This document shows positions 23,473 to 35,650 of a DNA stretch of 64,000 nt, in pieces; position 1 is the first letter of the stretch, and every line of letters begins with the position of its first letter. A program made the translations under genes and the position numbers. This stretch comes from Cyrtodaria siliqua (Eukaryota; Mollusca; Bivalvia; Adapedonta; Hiatellidae): assembly GCA_037043455.1 (NCBI GenBank), contig JAWPHD010005600.1:96084-160083 (forward strand), written 5' to 3'. The notes beneath the pieces are model-generated. The model ran no database searches, was not told where the DNA came from, and worked only from the letters and a program-made list of their open reading frames with translations.

Positions 23473-23939
23473 AAATGATTCTAGTAGCTCCCTTGCTTGA
23501 TGCTCAGCATATAAAGGGTAGTTCTGGGACTGGTCGGGTGTAGACAGTCGGGCAGGTGTCGGACTGGGTGGGGTATCATGTTGTGTCTACGATGTGGTAG
23601 TTCAGTTTAGTAGAACTATAAAGTTGAGCATTAACTAAGAGCTTTACTGCTACAAGCTGACACCATCATGATAGAATGAAATATTGCTAAAAGGACCTTA
23701 AACCACATACATACATCTATCTGGTCCACAATGAGGTATTGAAACAAACAATTGGTAATTTCATTTCTGTAATTTCAAAGAGATTGGCAACTTTAGTGCG
23801 TGCTTATTTAAAGGGACTGGAGGCAGTCTTGAAAAATTATGAGTGTCAATCCAAACAGGAATAAAACCATTATGTGTTTCAGTTTCTTATTCATTTTGCA
23901 TATGCACTAAACTAGACACCATGGTCAGTAGGATTTAAT
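23473..23939. other. no gene seen
   Basis: Unremarkable AT-rich sequence with no exon-like frame or element ends recognised. Confidence 0.35.
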
Positions 23940-25620
23940 TATTATCCCGGAAGTGGGATATAGTAATGCCCTCTGTCCATCCGTCTGTCTCATTTCGTGT
24001 TCGCAGCATAACTCAAAATCTACTAGAGGGACTGCAATGAAATTCCACACCATGATAGAGGGCTTTGAGAGAAAGTGCAGAGCGCAAGAACCATAACTCT
24101 GTCTTTATTAAATTAAGAGTTATTGCCCTTTGTAATTTTATACTTACCGTCCGTCCCATTTCGTGTTTGCTCTATAACTCGAGAACTACTAGAGGGATTG
24201 CAATGATAGAGGGCAAAGTAAGCCACATGTTACCTTCGGTTTAATTATTGTTTATAAATATTTGGTCTAGAAAACTCGACATCTTGGATAGGTTTTTATT
24301 GCTAAATCATAAATATTAGTTTAAATGAAGTTCCTATTGATAACAGCTGTACTGAGTACATACAATTAAAATAATTTGTTCTTTGATCAAAAAGTAGACT
24401 TCATAAGAGCTTTAAAGCGTCATTTGAATTATATTACTGTTTTATATAGCACAAACTAGCGGAGTTTTCCCAGCCAAACTATTTCAATAACAAGAAGCCG
24501 CCTGTCCCCCGCCGCAGTATTTTTCGATATGTGTGGCTATAGACATGGGTGTTGGTGCGGTGTGTGCATGTAAGATTTATGTACACTACCAATGTTGCCA
24601 CATAATCTTACGGATGGCGGGAGATGTACAGTACTGGTTCTACCCAGGAAAAGTGGGTGGTCTGCCTCCACCACAAAACATTGACCGTCATATATAACCT
24701 TGCATGGGTTAAAAATGACGTAACACACCATACAAACAAATATAAAAGGAGAAGTATATGAAGCTCTGCACTTCGTCTCATTGCCCTCATTAGTTTTTGA
24801 GTTATAGAGCAGACATGAAATTGGACAGGCTGCCCTTTGTAATTTTATACTTATAATTCGTGTCTGCTCAATAAAATTCCATACAATGATAGAGGGCAAT
24901 GAGAGGAAGTGCAGAGTGCAAGAACCATTACTCTGTCTTTATTTAAATTAGAGTTATTGCCCTTTGTAATTTTATACTTATAATTTGTGTCCGCTCTGCA
25001 ACTCAAAAACTACACGAGGGCTCAATGAAATTTCACACAATGATAGAGGGCAATGAGAGGCAGCGCAGAATGCAAGAACCGTTACTCTGTGTTCATTCAA
25101 ATTGGAGTTATTGCCCTTTATAATTTTATTCTTAGAATTATTGTGCGAAGCATAACTCAAAAACTAGTGATGGGATTGCAATGAAACTTCACACAATTTT
25201 TGAGGGCAATGAGAGGAAGTGCAGAGTGCAAGAACTGTAACTCTGTCTTCATTCAAATTATAGTTATTGCACTTTGTAATGTTATACTTACAATTCTTGT
25301 CCGGAGCATAACTCAAAAACCCTCATGGGACTTCAATGAACCATCACACAGTGATAAAGGCCAATGAGAGGAAGTAGAGAGCACAAAACCATAACTCTAT
25401 CTTAATTCAAAATAGAGTTATTGCCCATTGGAATTTTATACTTCTAATTCATATACGTGGCTTAACTCAAAGCAATTATAATGGGAATGCAATGGAACTT
25501 CACACAATGATAAAGGGCAATGAGAGAAATTGCAGAGCTCTACAATCAATCTTCAGTTAAATTAGAGTTATTGCCCCTTGTTATGTTATACTTGCAATTC
25601 TGCTGGGTGATACGCCATAA
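23940..25620. repeat. diverged tandem array, about 155 bp units
   Basis: Starts near a small hairpin (tatcccggaagtgggata, 23943-23960) and 'ccatccgtctgtc'. Units share 'actcaaaaactac', 'atgatagagggcaatgagaggaagtgcagag' and 'gttattgccctttgtaattttatactt', spaced about 150-160 bases (24890, 25045, 25203, 25355 and 25517). A foreign block at 24225-24500 interrupts it and is a copy of the dispersed repeat at 11464. Open frames within it are artefacts. Confidence 0.8.
24225..24500. repeat. dispersed repeat, copy 2 of 3
   Basis: Diverged copy of the 11464-11710 block ('catgttaccttcggtttaattatt', 'ttgctaaatcataa', 'actagcggagttttcc'). It lies inside the 155 bp array, so it inserted later or was carried with it. 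Confidence 0.65.
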
Positions 25621-26325
25621 ATTATGATAAGTTGAGTATACATTTCGGGTAGCATCCATCGGATCTACCGATTTTCCTGTTTTCAAATGTTTTTCAATGC
25701 TACAATAACGACAACTCTAGACCCTAGCCCACAACGTAGCGTGAATTTGTACGGACGTCTGTCCGTGAACTTTTCTGTGGAGACTACTCCACTGAAACTC
25801 TGATTTTCATCAGGGCCTATAAATGTGGAAATATAATAGTTAAACTTTCAATCCAGTTTTCATATAAGGTTAGTAGTGCTCAAAAAATAAATAACCTTGA
25901 CCCTTGACCTTAAACATATATGACACAAAATGTGACGCGTGACACACTACATACACGCACAGTTGTCATTCCATTATCTGAAACTGTTCAGGAGATGGAG
26001 GACACGAACATGATCCATGGCTGAATATGAGATCACCAGTTGTGTGTGCAACTGATATCCTAATCTCAAGCAGTTGAAGAATATGGACAAGACATTCAAA
26101 TAGCATGACCTTGATCCCTGACTTTGACCTGGAACATATGACCCCAAAATAAATGTGGGACACACCATCTATTGAAAACATAGTATACAAATTCACCTCA
26201 ATGTCTACGGGGTTTCGAAAATATGGACTTGACATGCATAATAAACTCAAGTTCATCCGGGCCCTATCAATTGTCACCAGTGGAAAAAAACTCAGTCACC
26301 AATTTTGCTAATTGTCGGAACTCGT
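25621..26325. other. no gene seen; degenerate array-like text
   Basis: Contains 'gacgtctgtccgtgaacttttctgtgg' (25762-25788), the head wording of the other arrays, and 'ccttgacccttgacctt' phrases, but no clear unit structure. Overlapping minus-strand frames here lack any protein character. Confidence 0.4.
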
Positions 26326-26329
26326 CCAA

Positions 26330-26960
26330 GATTGTATAGCAACACATCTTCACGTCAAATTTAAAACTAACCCGCCAAATAATGGCAAAATTACACTACA
26401 GAATCGTTTATTCCAGCTCTATCCAGTCGTTCAGGTCAAAAAATAATGTATATGTGCCGATTAAAATTATAGTTTTATTCATGTGTTCTTAACTTCTTAA
26501 CATACCTGTGATTGAATATGCGTCTTAATTCAACACTCTAGTTTTGGGCTTTGGCATGGCTGGTTAAAGCCGTTTATATTGTGTCGATAGAGTTTGGATT
26601 CTCAAAATATGCAAGTTATATATACTGAATCAAACAGCTAACGCACCAGTAGACAATACCTTTAATGTATGAACTTATTATATGCCGACTGGTACCATTG
26701 GAGACAGGTGATTTGAATGATTTTTTTTAATTTACAGTCGTTAATGACAAGTTATTTGTCTCGTTCTGAATGAAATTTGTTTTGCTTTATTGATTGTTAT
26801 TATTAAGATATTACAGGTATTGTCTACTGGTGCGTTAGCTGTTTGGTTCAGTATAGACACCTCGTCATGAGTATGTTTAGAACGGTATACATATTTTGTA
26901 AAAATCGTTGTTGGTGGGATAGCTACTTTAATGAAAATCATTAATCTGAAGCCGTTTATA
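26330..26960. repeat. dispersed repeat, copy 1 of 3 (interrupted)
   Basis: 'aacccgccaaataatggcaaaatta', 'tatccagtcgttcaggtca' and 'ggctggttaaagccgtttatattgtg' recur at 51170-51510 and 59330-59800. This copy is split by the mariner-like MITE at 26623-26853. The other copies show the unoccupied sequence. Confidence 0.75.
26623..26853. mobile_element. mariner-like MITE with 38-40 bp inverted ends
   Basis: TACTGAATCAAACAGCTAACG at the left and its inverse at the right continue for about 40 bases with a single mismatch, across about 155 bp of unique sequence. TA lies on both sides (26621-26622 and 26854-26855). The host repeat's other copies (near 59720 and 51430) run straight through the site, confirming both ends. 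Confidence 0.88.
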
Positions 26961-27094
26961 TATACACTAATATTTTCGCGATAACAAACTGATATTTTCT
27001 ACTTTTGACAAAATCAAGGACAATAACTCCGTAAAGCATGCGCAATTTGGTAATTGTTGAACACTTCCAAGATCTCGAACACACCACGACAACA

Positions 27095-27520
27095 AACATG
27101 CGAATATCGTGCTTCTTTCTCGCAGGATTTTCACCAAACTTCATTAGAATGTTCCTTATCTGCATCTAACATCACATGCACATTTCGGTTCGCTGTGACC
27201 TACTTTTGACAAAATATAGGTCACGTGCTCTCAGCTACGACATGCGTATCTTGCTTCTTTCTCGTAAGATCTTCACCAAACTTCACCAGAATGTTCGTAA
27301 TGCGCATCTTACATCATGTGCAGAATTTCGGGTCGCTATGACCTACTTTCGACGAAATATAGGTCACTTACGGTCTCCGCTTCGACATGCGTATCTTGCT
27401 TCCTTCTTGCAGGATGTTCACCAAAGTTCACCAGCATGTTCCTCATATGCATCTGATGTCGCTGTGACATACTTTCGACAAAACATAGGTCATGTCCGGT
27501 CTCCGCTAGGACATCTTTCT
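27095..27520. repeat. tandem array, about 135 bp units, three copies
   Basis: Units share 'gcgtatcttgcttctttctcgcaggat', 'ttcaccaaacttca(c/t)', 'atgttcct', and 'gctgtgacctacttt(t/c)gacaaaatataggtca'. An open plus-strand frame across it (27176-27631) arises from the unit length and carries no domain. Confidence 0.75.
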
Positions 27521-27897
27521 ATCTCTTGTGTTGGTCGAATCAAACATTTGGACCTTTATAATAGGGCTCGACATGTAGGCCGTGGCCTTCTAGTTTTATA
27601 CATAATCAAGGTAAGGTCTAATGCACGTTGACTTGCTCATTGTGAACTCTTCTGAGTTTTTTTTTTTTAAACAAACCTTCAAAACAGATTTTGTGAAATT
27701 ATCGCTTAAACAAGAACGAGCTAACAGACTGACGAACGAACGAAGTTCACCTGACATTTGACCAGTAGTGCTATATTTTTTTTCAAGAACTATTGTACAT
27801 ATTTCGTCAGTTTCTTCTTCAGAAATCATCTTAATCCTATATAACGCTCCCATGGTCAATCATGTTCACACCTATGGTTAATAGTTTGAATAGATAT

Positions 27898-28140
27898 GAC
27901 TGGCGTGGCCCGGTGTATAGTGCGGGGTACTTGAAACCAGAGGGCCCGGGTTCAAGTCTCACCAACGCCACTGAGTTTCGTCTGTGTGTTCTTGCGCAAG
28001 GCCTCGACTGTCGGATGCGGAAATAAACCGGGTGGTCCCGTGTATCAGAGACTATCCTCTGCGCATGTTAAAGAATCTTAGGAATATATTCGTAGAGATC
28101 ATTATGTACCATAGACTAAAAGTTAACGTTTTCAACGACA
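27898..28140 (+). mobile_element. tRNA-derived SINE
   Basis: The head 27901-27970 is tRNA-like. The first bases TGGCGTG pair with the terminal AACGCCA (6 of 7), an A-box-like ggtgtatagtgc is present, and a B-box GGGTTCAAGTC lies at 27948. The body has the 'gtgttcttgcgcaagg' and 'gtcggatgcggaaataaaccgg...gtcccgtgta' block, a conserved central domain seen in invertebrate SINEs. A second member of the family lies at 59780-59990. Confidence 0.8.
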
Positions 28141-28575
28141 GCCCGGAGTGAAAAAAAGTAGATGTATACGGAAAACTATCAAAAAAACCTTCCGCTTTTC
28201 TGTAGAGATAATAGGGCAAGCAATACAAATATTTTTCTCAAGTACATTTTGCTCATATCCCTGATTTATGTACATACCATATAATGAATTTGGACTTCGA
28301 TTTTTTTTTTAACAGAATTTAATAAATCAGTTATTTGTATGAAGATTTTACTACTATCGCTCTTCACGATTAAGAGAGTGACCTATATATAGACTATCGA
28401 TAAAGCTATGGTAAACACGAAGTCGGATAGAGTCTATGACGAGAAATCGTTAACATTAAGAAACCGTGGCCGGTCGTTACGCTCCCTCCCTTTCAGTTTC
28501 TTAAAGGTGAAGATTTCTCTTCATAGCCTCTATCCCATACGTGTGATGTTGTTCGTGTTTTTTTTACGAACTCCG

Positions 28576-28935
28576 TTTTAGCTCTACTGGCTGAAGGCCA
28601 ACAGAGCTTATGGGATGTCGAGTTGTCCGTCGTCCGTCCGTTAACTTTTGCCTCGTTAACACGATAGCGCCTTCATTTTTCATCCGATCTTTTTCAAACT
28701 TTACCAGAATGTTAATATCAATAAAAGCTCGGAAGAGTTCGAAAACCAGCCAGTTTGAGCCCGTAACACCAGAGGTATGACCCTTGATTTAGTTAAAAGT
28801 TCTAATAGTTTGCCTCAACAAGATAGGGCCTCATTTTTCATCTGATCTTTATTAAACTTTACCTGGTTGTTGATATCAATAAAAACTTGGACAGCCAGAT
28901 CGGACCATTTACACCGGAGTTATGATAGCTAGAAG
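28576..28935. repeat. hairpin-headed array fragment
   Basis: TTAG followed by the hairpin agctctactggc...ggccaacagagct (28580-28608), then 'tccgtcgtccgtccgttaactttt' and about two units of the 'tttttcatctgatctttatt/aaactttacc' family also found at 17900-18750 and 46690-47700. No distal hairpin was found, so it is probably truncated. Confidence 0.7.
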
Positions 28936-29699
28936 CTGCATGTCAGATCCATATACGATTCCTTTAGGTACCCTTTGACTGTCAATCAACTTCTGTGGCA
29001 TACTAACTCGCGTGTAACATAGCCTACAAGTTAAACAGTTGAGTACAAGTCTGTATCAGTCATTAATCAGTCATTAAACAGGCAACCTTAGTACAAAAGG
29101 ACCTGAGGTATCGAGTTAGAAGGAATCGACTTTAATTACATATCTGAACTAGAACGAAGTCGACATCGCAAATACCCACGTTTTCTTCACACAGGCCACC
29201 CCCATCCACCACCACACACACACATATAGGAGAACAACATATTATTATACACTGTAATCCCTTCATCAAATGTTCGTTTGAGACATAATTTTAAAAAAAA
29301 ATGACCCCCTGAAACCCTTCCCCCACCACCCACCTCCTCCAACCCCAACCCCAAGGGAAGACGACCTTTAATAGTTTTAAAACATTTTTCACATATAAAA
29401 CTAGTGGACTGTCCTTATGATGTATATATACTAAAGGAGGAGAAACGCTGTTTGGGAATTTCCGCTGTATATTGTATGGTATAATATGCTGCTGTTAATC
29501 GAATGGTACGTGGTTACATTAGACATTTTATACATTATTAGCGAAAATTCCCGAGTGGCGTTTCTTTTTTCCTTTAGTTTATATAACTTGATGATTTTAA
29601 TATTGTTTGTATTTCCATGGAAACAACATTTCATTCAGTACTTCATATATAATTTGTTTTGTTTTTATTATATTCTTTGAAATTACATCATTAATTCTA
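28936..29699. other. no gene seen
   Basis: AT-rich with a C/A-rich patch at 29190-29355 (acccccacc-type). Two overlapping open frames on opposite strands at 29431-29680 are hydrophobic chance frames. Confidence 0.4.
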
Positions 29700-29905
29700 C
29701 CAGATTTCTCTGACACACGTGGAAACGTGGCTCCATCGTATATGGAATGACTACTTTAGAATATGCCGCAACTCTGCAGTTCTGCAGGTTAAAAGGTTCT
29801 AAGCCCATTCTCCATATGTTATCTTGATGTAAATGGAGGATGAGCCCTGTTAGGCGCCATACAACTGGGCGGTCCCTTGTATTGAAGTATATCCTCCGTG
29901 CACGT
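29700..29905 (+). mobile_element. SINE-like dispersed repeat copy
   Basis: Same family as 23340-23472: 'cgtggctccatcgtatatgga', 'gcaactctgcagttctgcaggt(t/a)a', 'ttctccatatgttatctt' and 'gttaggcgccata'. The 3' part diverges after 29870 into 'gggcggtcccttgtat', wording shared with the tRNA-SINE central domain. Confidence 0.65.
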
Positions 29906-30435
29906 TTAGAAATCCTAGACATTTACTAATAGTAAGATTATGACAGTGTTCCCGTATTCATATGAGTCTGCCTTTTGTGCTGCTCTAAATATATCTAATA
30001 TATCTATATAGTCTAAGAAATAATTTAAGGATCCGTTAAACCACAAGGGATCGGATACATAATAACTCAGCTATTAATGAGTAATAAATAACTTCATCAA
30101 TGGTAGAGCTTTTGGCGATATTTATATTATATTTAAAATGGGATTAGGATTTCTATTTAATTTTCTTTTTCTTTTCTTTTTACGCCGGTTTTTGAAAATG
30201 ACATTTTTTCTGAATATTTAGCGGTGGGGTAGAGGGTGCGTGTTTCCAATCATGTCTGCGCTTCCATGTGCATTAAATAACCATTCAATTCATCGTCACA
30301 CAATGACATTGTCACACGCAGTGACACACATTTCTACGATGAGTCCCGGAAACGAAAAATCAGGTGATTTTCTCTCCAATTCCGGTTGCCACTTTCAAAA
30401 TAACAAAATGCTTCTTAGGGGTTTATGTGTATTTT
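29906..30435. other. no gene seen
   Basis: AT-rich sequence. The frame at 30240-30518 has no domain and runs into the 320 bp array. Confidence 0.35.
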
Positions 30436-31671
30436 TTAGCTCTGCTGATCTCTATCAGCAGAGCTTATGCCGTGGTGCGGCGTCCGTCGTCCGTCTGTCC
30501 GTAAACTTTTTTTTGTAGCGACTACTCCTCTGAAACTACTGAATGGATTTTCATGAAACTTTACAGAAATGTTACCCATGAAGTCTAGTTGACCCTAGCA
30601 ACAATTCATGTTGACGTGAAATCTAAGATGGCCGCCAAATCTAAAAATAGGTTTTTAAAAAACAAGTTTGTAGCGACTACTTCTTGAAAACTATAAGTGG
30701 TATTGATGTGGGACTTTTTCTAAAATGATCAGCATGACATGATGTTGGTCCTTGTCGAAAATCGTTTTGATTCAACGTTAAACATGGCTGCCAGCGGTCA
30801 TCTTTGTTTACATAGAGTAATATAATGAAAACTTGTAGCGACTACTCCTCTGAAACTACTTGACGGATTTTCATGAAACTTCACAGGAATGTTGCTTTTG
30901 ATGTCTAATTGATCCTAGCAAAATTTCAGGTCGGCCGGAAATTCAAGATGGCCGCCACGGCTAAAAATATATTTTCAAAATACAAGTTTGTAGCGACTTC
31001 TTCTTGAAAACTATAAGTGATATTGATATGGGACTTTTTCTAAAATGATCAGCATGACATGATGTTGGTCCTTCTCAAAAATTGTTTTGATTCAACGTTA
31101 AACATTGCTGCCAGCGGCCATCTTTGTTTACATAGAGTTATATAGTAAAAACTTGTAGCGACTACTCCTTTGAAACTACTTGGCGGATTTTCATGAAACT
31201 TTACAGGAATGTAGCTCTTAATGTCTAATTGATCCTAGCAAAATTTCAGATCGGCCAGAAATTCAAGATGGCCGCCACAGCTAAAAATATATTTTTAAAA
31301 AAGAAGTTTGTAGCGACTACGTCTTGAAAACTATAAGTGATATTGATATGGGACTTTGTGTAAAATGATCAGCATGACATGATGGTTATCAGAGTCAAAC
31401 ATTATTTTGATTCGACGTTAAACATGGCTGCCAGTGGCCATCTTTGTTTACATAGAGTTATATAATAAAAACTTGTAGCGACTACTCCTCTGAAACTACT
31501 TGACGGATTTTCATGAAACTTCACATGAATGTTGCTTTTGATGTCTAATTGATCCTAGCAAAATTTCAGGTCGGCCGGAAATTCCACGGCTAAAAATAAA
31601 CAAGTCTGTAGCGACTACTTCCTGAAATCAAAATCAATCAGTAGAGCTTCAAGGTCATTGACCTCTTGTTT
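30436..31671. repeat. 320 bp tandem array with hairpin ends, copy 2
   Basis: TTAG then a perfect 12 bp hairpin AGCTCTGCTGAT/ATCAGCAGAGCT (30438-30465), the same 'cgtccgtcgtccgtctgtccg' tract and the same 320-base units as 18750-20302 (ctgccagcgg blocks at about 30785, 31105 and 31425). It ends with the hairpin aaggtcattgacctc followed by ttgttt. The last unit is shortened. Confidence 0.88.
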
Positions 31672-31948
31672 TATATTGTTTTGGTAATTATAGCATATAA
31701 TGACGACACCCCATTGCATAAACACCCAATTTACGTCTTAAAACCCTTTAGAAAGTCGGTGTAGCAATGCTTAATGTAAAAACATCGCTAAATAAAAACT
31801 TTCAACATTTTATAAAAAATATAAGAAATCAAAACTTGATAGTATAGTATCACATGTCATTTTGTGTGTTTACAACATCGAGATCTCAATCCATCCTTTT
31901 TACGTTTAGCGACAAAAGTTTTTACATTTAGCGACAAAAGTTTTTACA

Positions 31949-32659
31949 TTTACTCGTCTGGGGCCACTTTCCGTCACTTATATAAACATAAAATAATTTT
32001 TCAGACAAATCTATGTATCCTGACAATTTTTACTCTATTTTCTATTAGGTTACCTCTTCCTGGAAATTTGGTACCAAAGAATTTTGTTTTATAAAAATTA
32101 TCGAAGTGGCACGTGACCTTTTTATAAATAGACTAAAACTGAGAAATCATTTTGTTTACAAGCCCAGTTTCCGTCATGTATTTTATCGAGTGATAGATTC
32201 AACTAGGTCAAGATACAGTAAACTTTTATGAATTAGAAACTTGTTTGCAAGTCTATTCAACAATTTCATTGTAAAAATGGTATGTTTGCATTGTTCCATC
32301 AGTCACATCGATCGTTATAACAATGCGCGTGGTAACGTCAATGTAAAACGTTCAACGACGACAATTTACAGTAACTCTGTGTAAATCAAACAGATACAGG
32401 TTATACGAGTTGCTTCTCTTTGGTTAAATTATATAATCACGGTATATATTAACTGCGTCCACTGAAGATTGATAAAAATATGACGTCATTACAGTTTTAT
32501 TTTTTTAATAGTTTATTATGCGGCAGTATGCACGCGCATCCCCAACGCCATATAAGGAAGTAAACACATTTGTCGGAGAAATCCTTTTCGTTTTTTACCG
32601 ATTATTTACTTTTTGGTTGTTTTTCCTGTTCCCAATCTTCAGTTATAAACGTCTGACAA
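31949..32659. other. left flank of an outer inverted repeat; no gene
   Basis: ACTCGTCTGGGGCCACTTTCCGTCA at 31952-31976 is inverted at 35936-35959 (gacggaaactggcctctaacgagt). Further 'agcccagtttccgtcat' at 32161 pairs with its inverse near 35918-35935. Together they bracket 32-36 kb and suggest an older element that contains the 32663-35863 insertion. No coding sequence was found. Confidence 0.55.
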
Positions 32660-33248
32660 TAAGGTACCGACCATTTTGATTTCTGGGGGGGGCCTGGGAT
32701 TTTTTTTGAAAAAATATTCTGGCCCTTGAATTGCTGAAAAAAAATATCCTGGCTCTGACTTGAAGGAAAAAAAATAAACAGTCCCTCAAATTGTTGGAAA
32801 AAAATAATCTGGCTATGAGTCCAATTAGAGGAAAAAAATCTGGCTCCCTCTTCAGTCAATAAGATAAATGTAGATCTACTTCATCAGCCACTGGATTCAA
32901 CATGGAAATGTTTAACCACAATCTGGCTACATCCACAACTTCTGCTCAGAAGTTTATTGAAATCTCAAGTTGAAATGAGTTGTAGAAGACAGTGATAGTA
33001 TTCATGGTTGTAATAAATGTGATGTGCATAGATCATGGTAGTAATACATGTGGTATACATTAGTCATGGTAGTTATAAATGTAGTATACACTGGCAATGG
33101 TGGTAGTAAATGTGTGGTATAAAGTGTTATAAAGTGATCATAGTAGTAATTTGGTATACGTACATTGGTCATGGTAGTAATGAACATGATATTCATATAA
33201 AGTCATGGTTATAATTAATGTGGTATACATAAGTCATGGTTGTAACAA

Positions 33249-33415
33249 GGCCATTATTTTTGATAATTTGTTTTACGAACCCTCCTACGGCAAAACGAAA
33301 TTAGGTATTTTATTTTTCCATAGGGAATTTGATAGTTTATTTTTTATTTTTTTCCCTTCCTCCTACAGCTATTCTCTGTTTTGATGGTTCTTAAAAATAA
33401 TAAAAAATAATGGCC
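33249..33415. mobile_element. 167 bp Harbinger-like MITE nested in minisatellite
   Basis: GGCCATTATTTTTGATAATTT at the left and the inverse at the right (aataaaaaataatggcc) define the ends. The right flank is TAA; the left flank is CAA, where the surrounding minisatellite unit predicts TAA, so a mutated TAA duplication is likely. Confidence 0.7.
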
Positions 33416-33725
33416 TAAATGTGATATACATTGGTCATGGTAGTATGTAAATATTGCAATCCTGTGAGGGTGACAGTGAACATTATTTTGTCAAACTTCT
33501 AAGGCTATTTATTTTATTATACTGAAAAATATGTTTGAAATCTGTTCAAAATCACTATTCCCAGCACCTAGAAAACATTTTTTGGCGGATGGTTCGTTGT
33601 GTTCTTTCGGAATCTTCAGCTGTGAACTCACGAGTAAACTTCAAATCATCTTCAGAAAGTTATGCAAACTGTGTCAGCCATTTTAGTAAATGTTCACTGA
33701 TTTTCATTTGTGTATGTAGACATAC

Positions 33726-33899
33726 ACTTTTCAGCATTGGACATCCCAATACATAATTATAAACTTGCTTTGACTTCACAATCATAAGACAGTATTATAC
33801 TGGGGTGACATTACTTTTCAGCATTGGACATCCCAATACATAATTATAAACTTGCTTTGACTTCACAATCATAAGACAGTATTATACTGGGGTGACATT
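33726..33899. repeat. perfect 87 bp tandem duplication
   Basis: 33726-33812 is repeated without change at 33813-33899. Identity amid strongly diverged repeats means it is very recent or an assembly artefact. Confidence 0.9.
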
Positions 33900-34339
33900 A
33901 CAAAAAAAATACTATCATTCAGCAACTCACTCTACATTACAAGCGGTATGCGATATTACAAAAATGGGAAAATAACAGTTACAGTCTTTGAACATTGAAC
34001 ATGGATGTTTGACATGAGGTATATTATTAATAAATATGGTATCAGTGGTCATGGTAGTAATAAATGTAGTATGCATAGCTTACGGTAGTAATACATGGGG
34101 TATTCAGTGGTCATGGTAATAATGAATGGGGTATTCAGTGGTCATGGTAGTAATTAATGTGGTATTTAGTCTTAGTAGTCATGGTAGTACTAAATGTGAT
34201 ATACAGTGGTCATGATAGTAATACTTGCAATATGCAGTGGACATGGTAGTAGAAAAAGTGGTAAAGAGTAGCCATGACAGTTATAGATGTGATGTACTTT
34301 GGGCATGTTAGTAATCAATGTAGTATGCAGTGGTCATGA

Positions 34340-35650
34340 CAGTATTACAATACAAGGGTCCTGGTACTTGTGCGATGGACTTTGTGAATATCATCAACAA
34401 GTAAATGGACTTAAGAAGCAGCTTCAGCCACATGCAATGCCAGGTTACAGACAAAGCCATGCGCTATATGCCAGTGTTACAAAGAATGGTATGGAACATG
34501 GTAGTCATTGCCCAGTACAAAACGATCCCCTAACAAACAAAACATCCAATCAATTCATAATTCAGAAGAGCAAAAGAGGGCTCATATAGAAAGCAGACAA
34601 GTACAAGCATAACTAAATATTAACACCAGCACATGAAGTTCTATCCACCAAATATGGAAAGATCGAATATTAAACAAAACAGCTGTCGAAAGGACAGCAT
34701 TCTCCACTATTCAAGGTCAATTTTAAACAAGGTCACTGACACTTCTGTCTCACCAACCATGGTGCCAGTTCATTCACAAGGTCATGTCTTAATTGTGGAG
34801 GTTAATAGGTGGTGGCGACTGAGGTGAGGGTGTAGGGGTGCGGGGAGGGGATGGTCAGTGAACATATATACCAAATATCAAAGCAAGACCTTCAATACCC
34901 CAGAAAGAATATGAACTTGAAGAGGGTGGGGGAGGGGAAGTGAAGTGTTACTGAATAGGGAAAAAACACAGAAATAATACAATATTTTCATTGGAGATGG
35001 GGGTTGAGAGGAGGGTGTTGTGAAGGGGATGGAAGAGAACAGGATGGATGCAGACATGGTAACTGAAGAATAGAATAAATATTTGTCTATCTGGGGTGAT
35101 GGTGGTGGTGATGTAGGAGTGGGGAAGGTGTGGGGTTTATGGGGCTAATGATATATACCGAGGCTTGCCATTGTTATTGGATGTATGCAGTGAGTTTCAT
35201 TGAAATATATGAAGCTGCTTATAAAACTTTAACTGAAACTCTAAGTTGAAAAAGAAAATATCATCTGGCTAAAATGAAATAAAAAGTTATGAAACATGAT
35301 TGTGTCTGTTAGTGATGACACTTGTCAAGCTCCTTTGGCTGAGATATATGGCTAGTGGGTATTGAAATAAATGGACTTGCCAATAAATAAAATAAAAGCA
35401 ATTCTAAGTCGAAAATTATAGGGTACACATATTCTAAAATACAATACAGAAAATATTTATCCAGAAAAAGGGCCATAATTTTGCTAAAATGCAATACAGA
35501 GTTATGGAACATGTGTCTGCTAGCATTCACGCTTTACTGAAGTTGTATTAATAATTAACAATCACCTATTGAAATAAAGGACTTGCCTAAAAACTTTAAC
35601 CAGCATTTTGAAGTCGAAAAAAACTAACAACTGAAAACCAACCGGACGAC
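34340..35650. other. interior of the 3.2 kb element; no convincing gene
   Basis: A 96-codon plus-strand frame (34299-34589) and a 64-codon frame (34633-34827) lack splice signals or domain similarity. G-rich 'gggtgaggggg' stretches occur at 34825-35150. Confidence 0.4.

Larger units (their letters stand above)
33005..34335. repeat. degenerate minisatellite, about 30 bp units
   Basis: 'catggtagtaataaatgtggtatac(a/t)' recurs many times with substitutions between 33005 and 33230, at 33420-33450 and from 34020 to 34335. It is interrupted by a MITE (33249-33415) and unique sequence. Small minus-strand frames are artefacts. Confidence 0.8.

Noticed and set aside
27176..27631. 151-codon plus-strand frame
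   Set aside because: Lies across a 135 bp tandem array (a multiple of three); repeat-derived.
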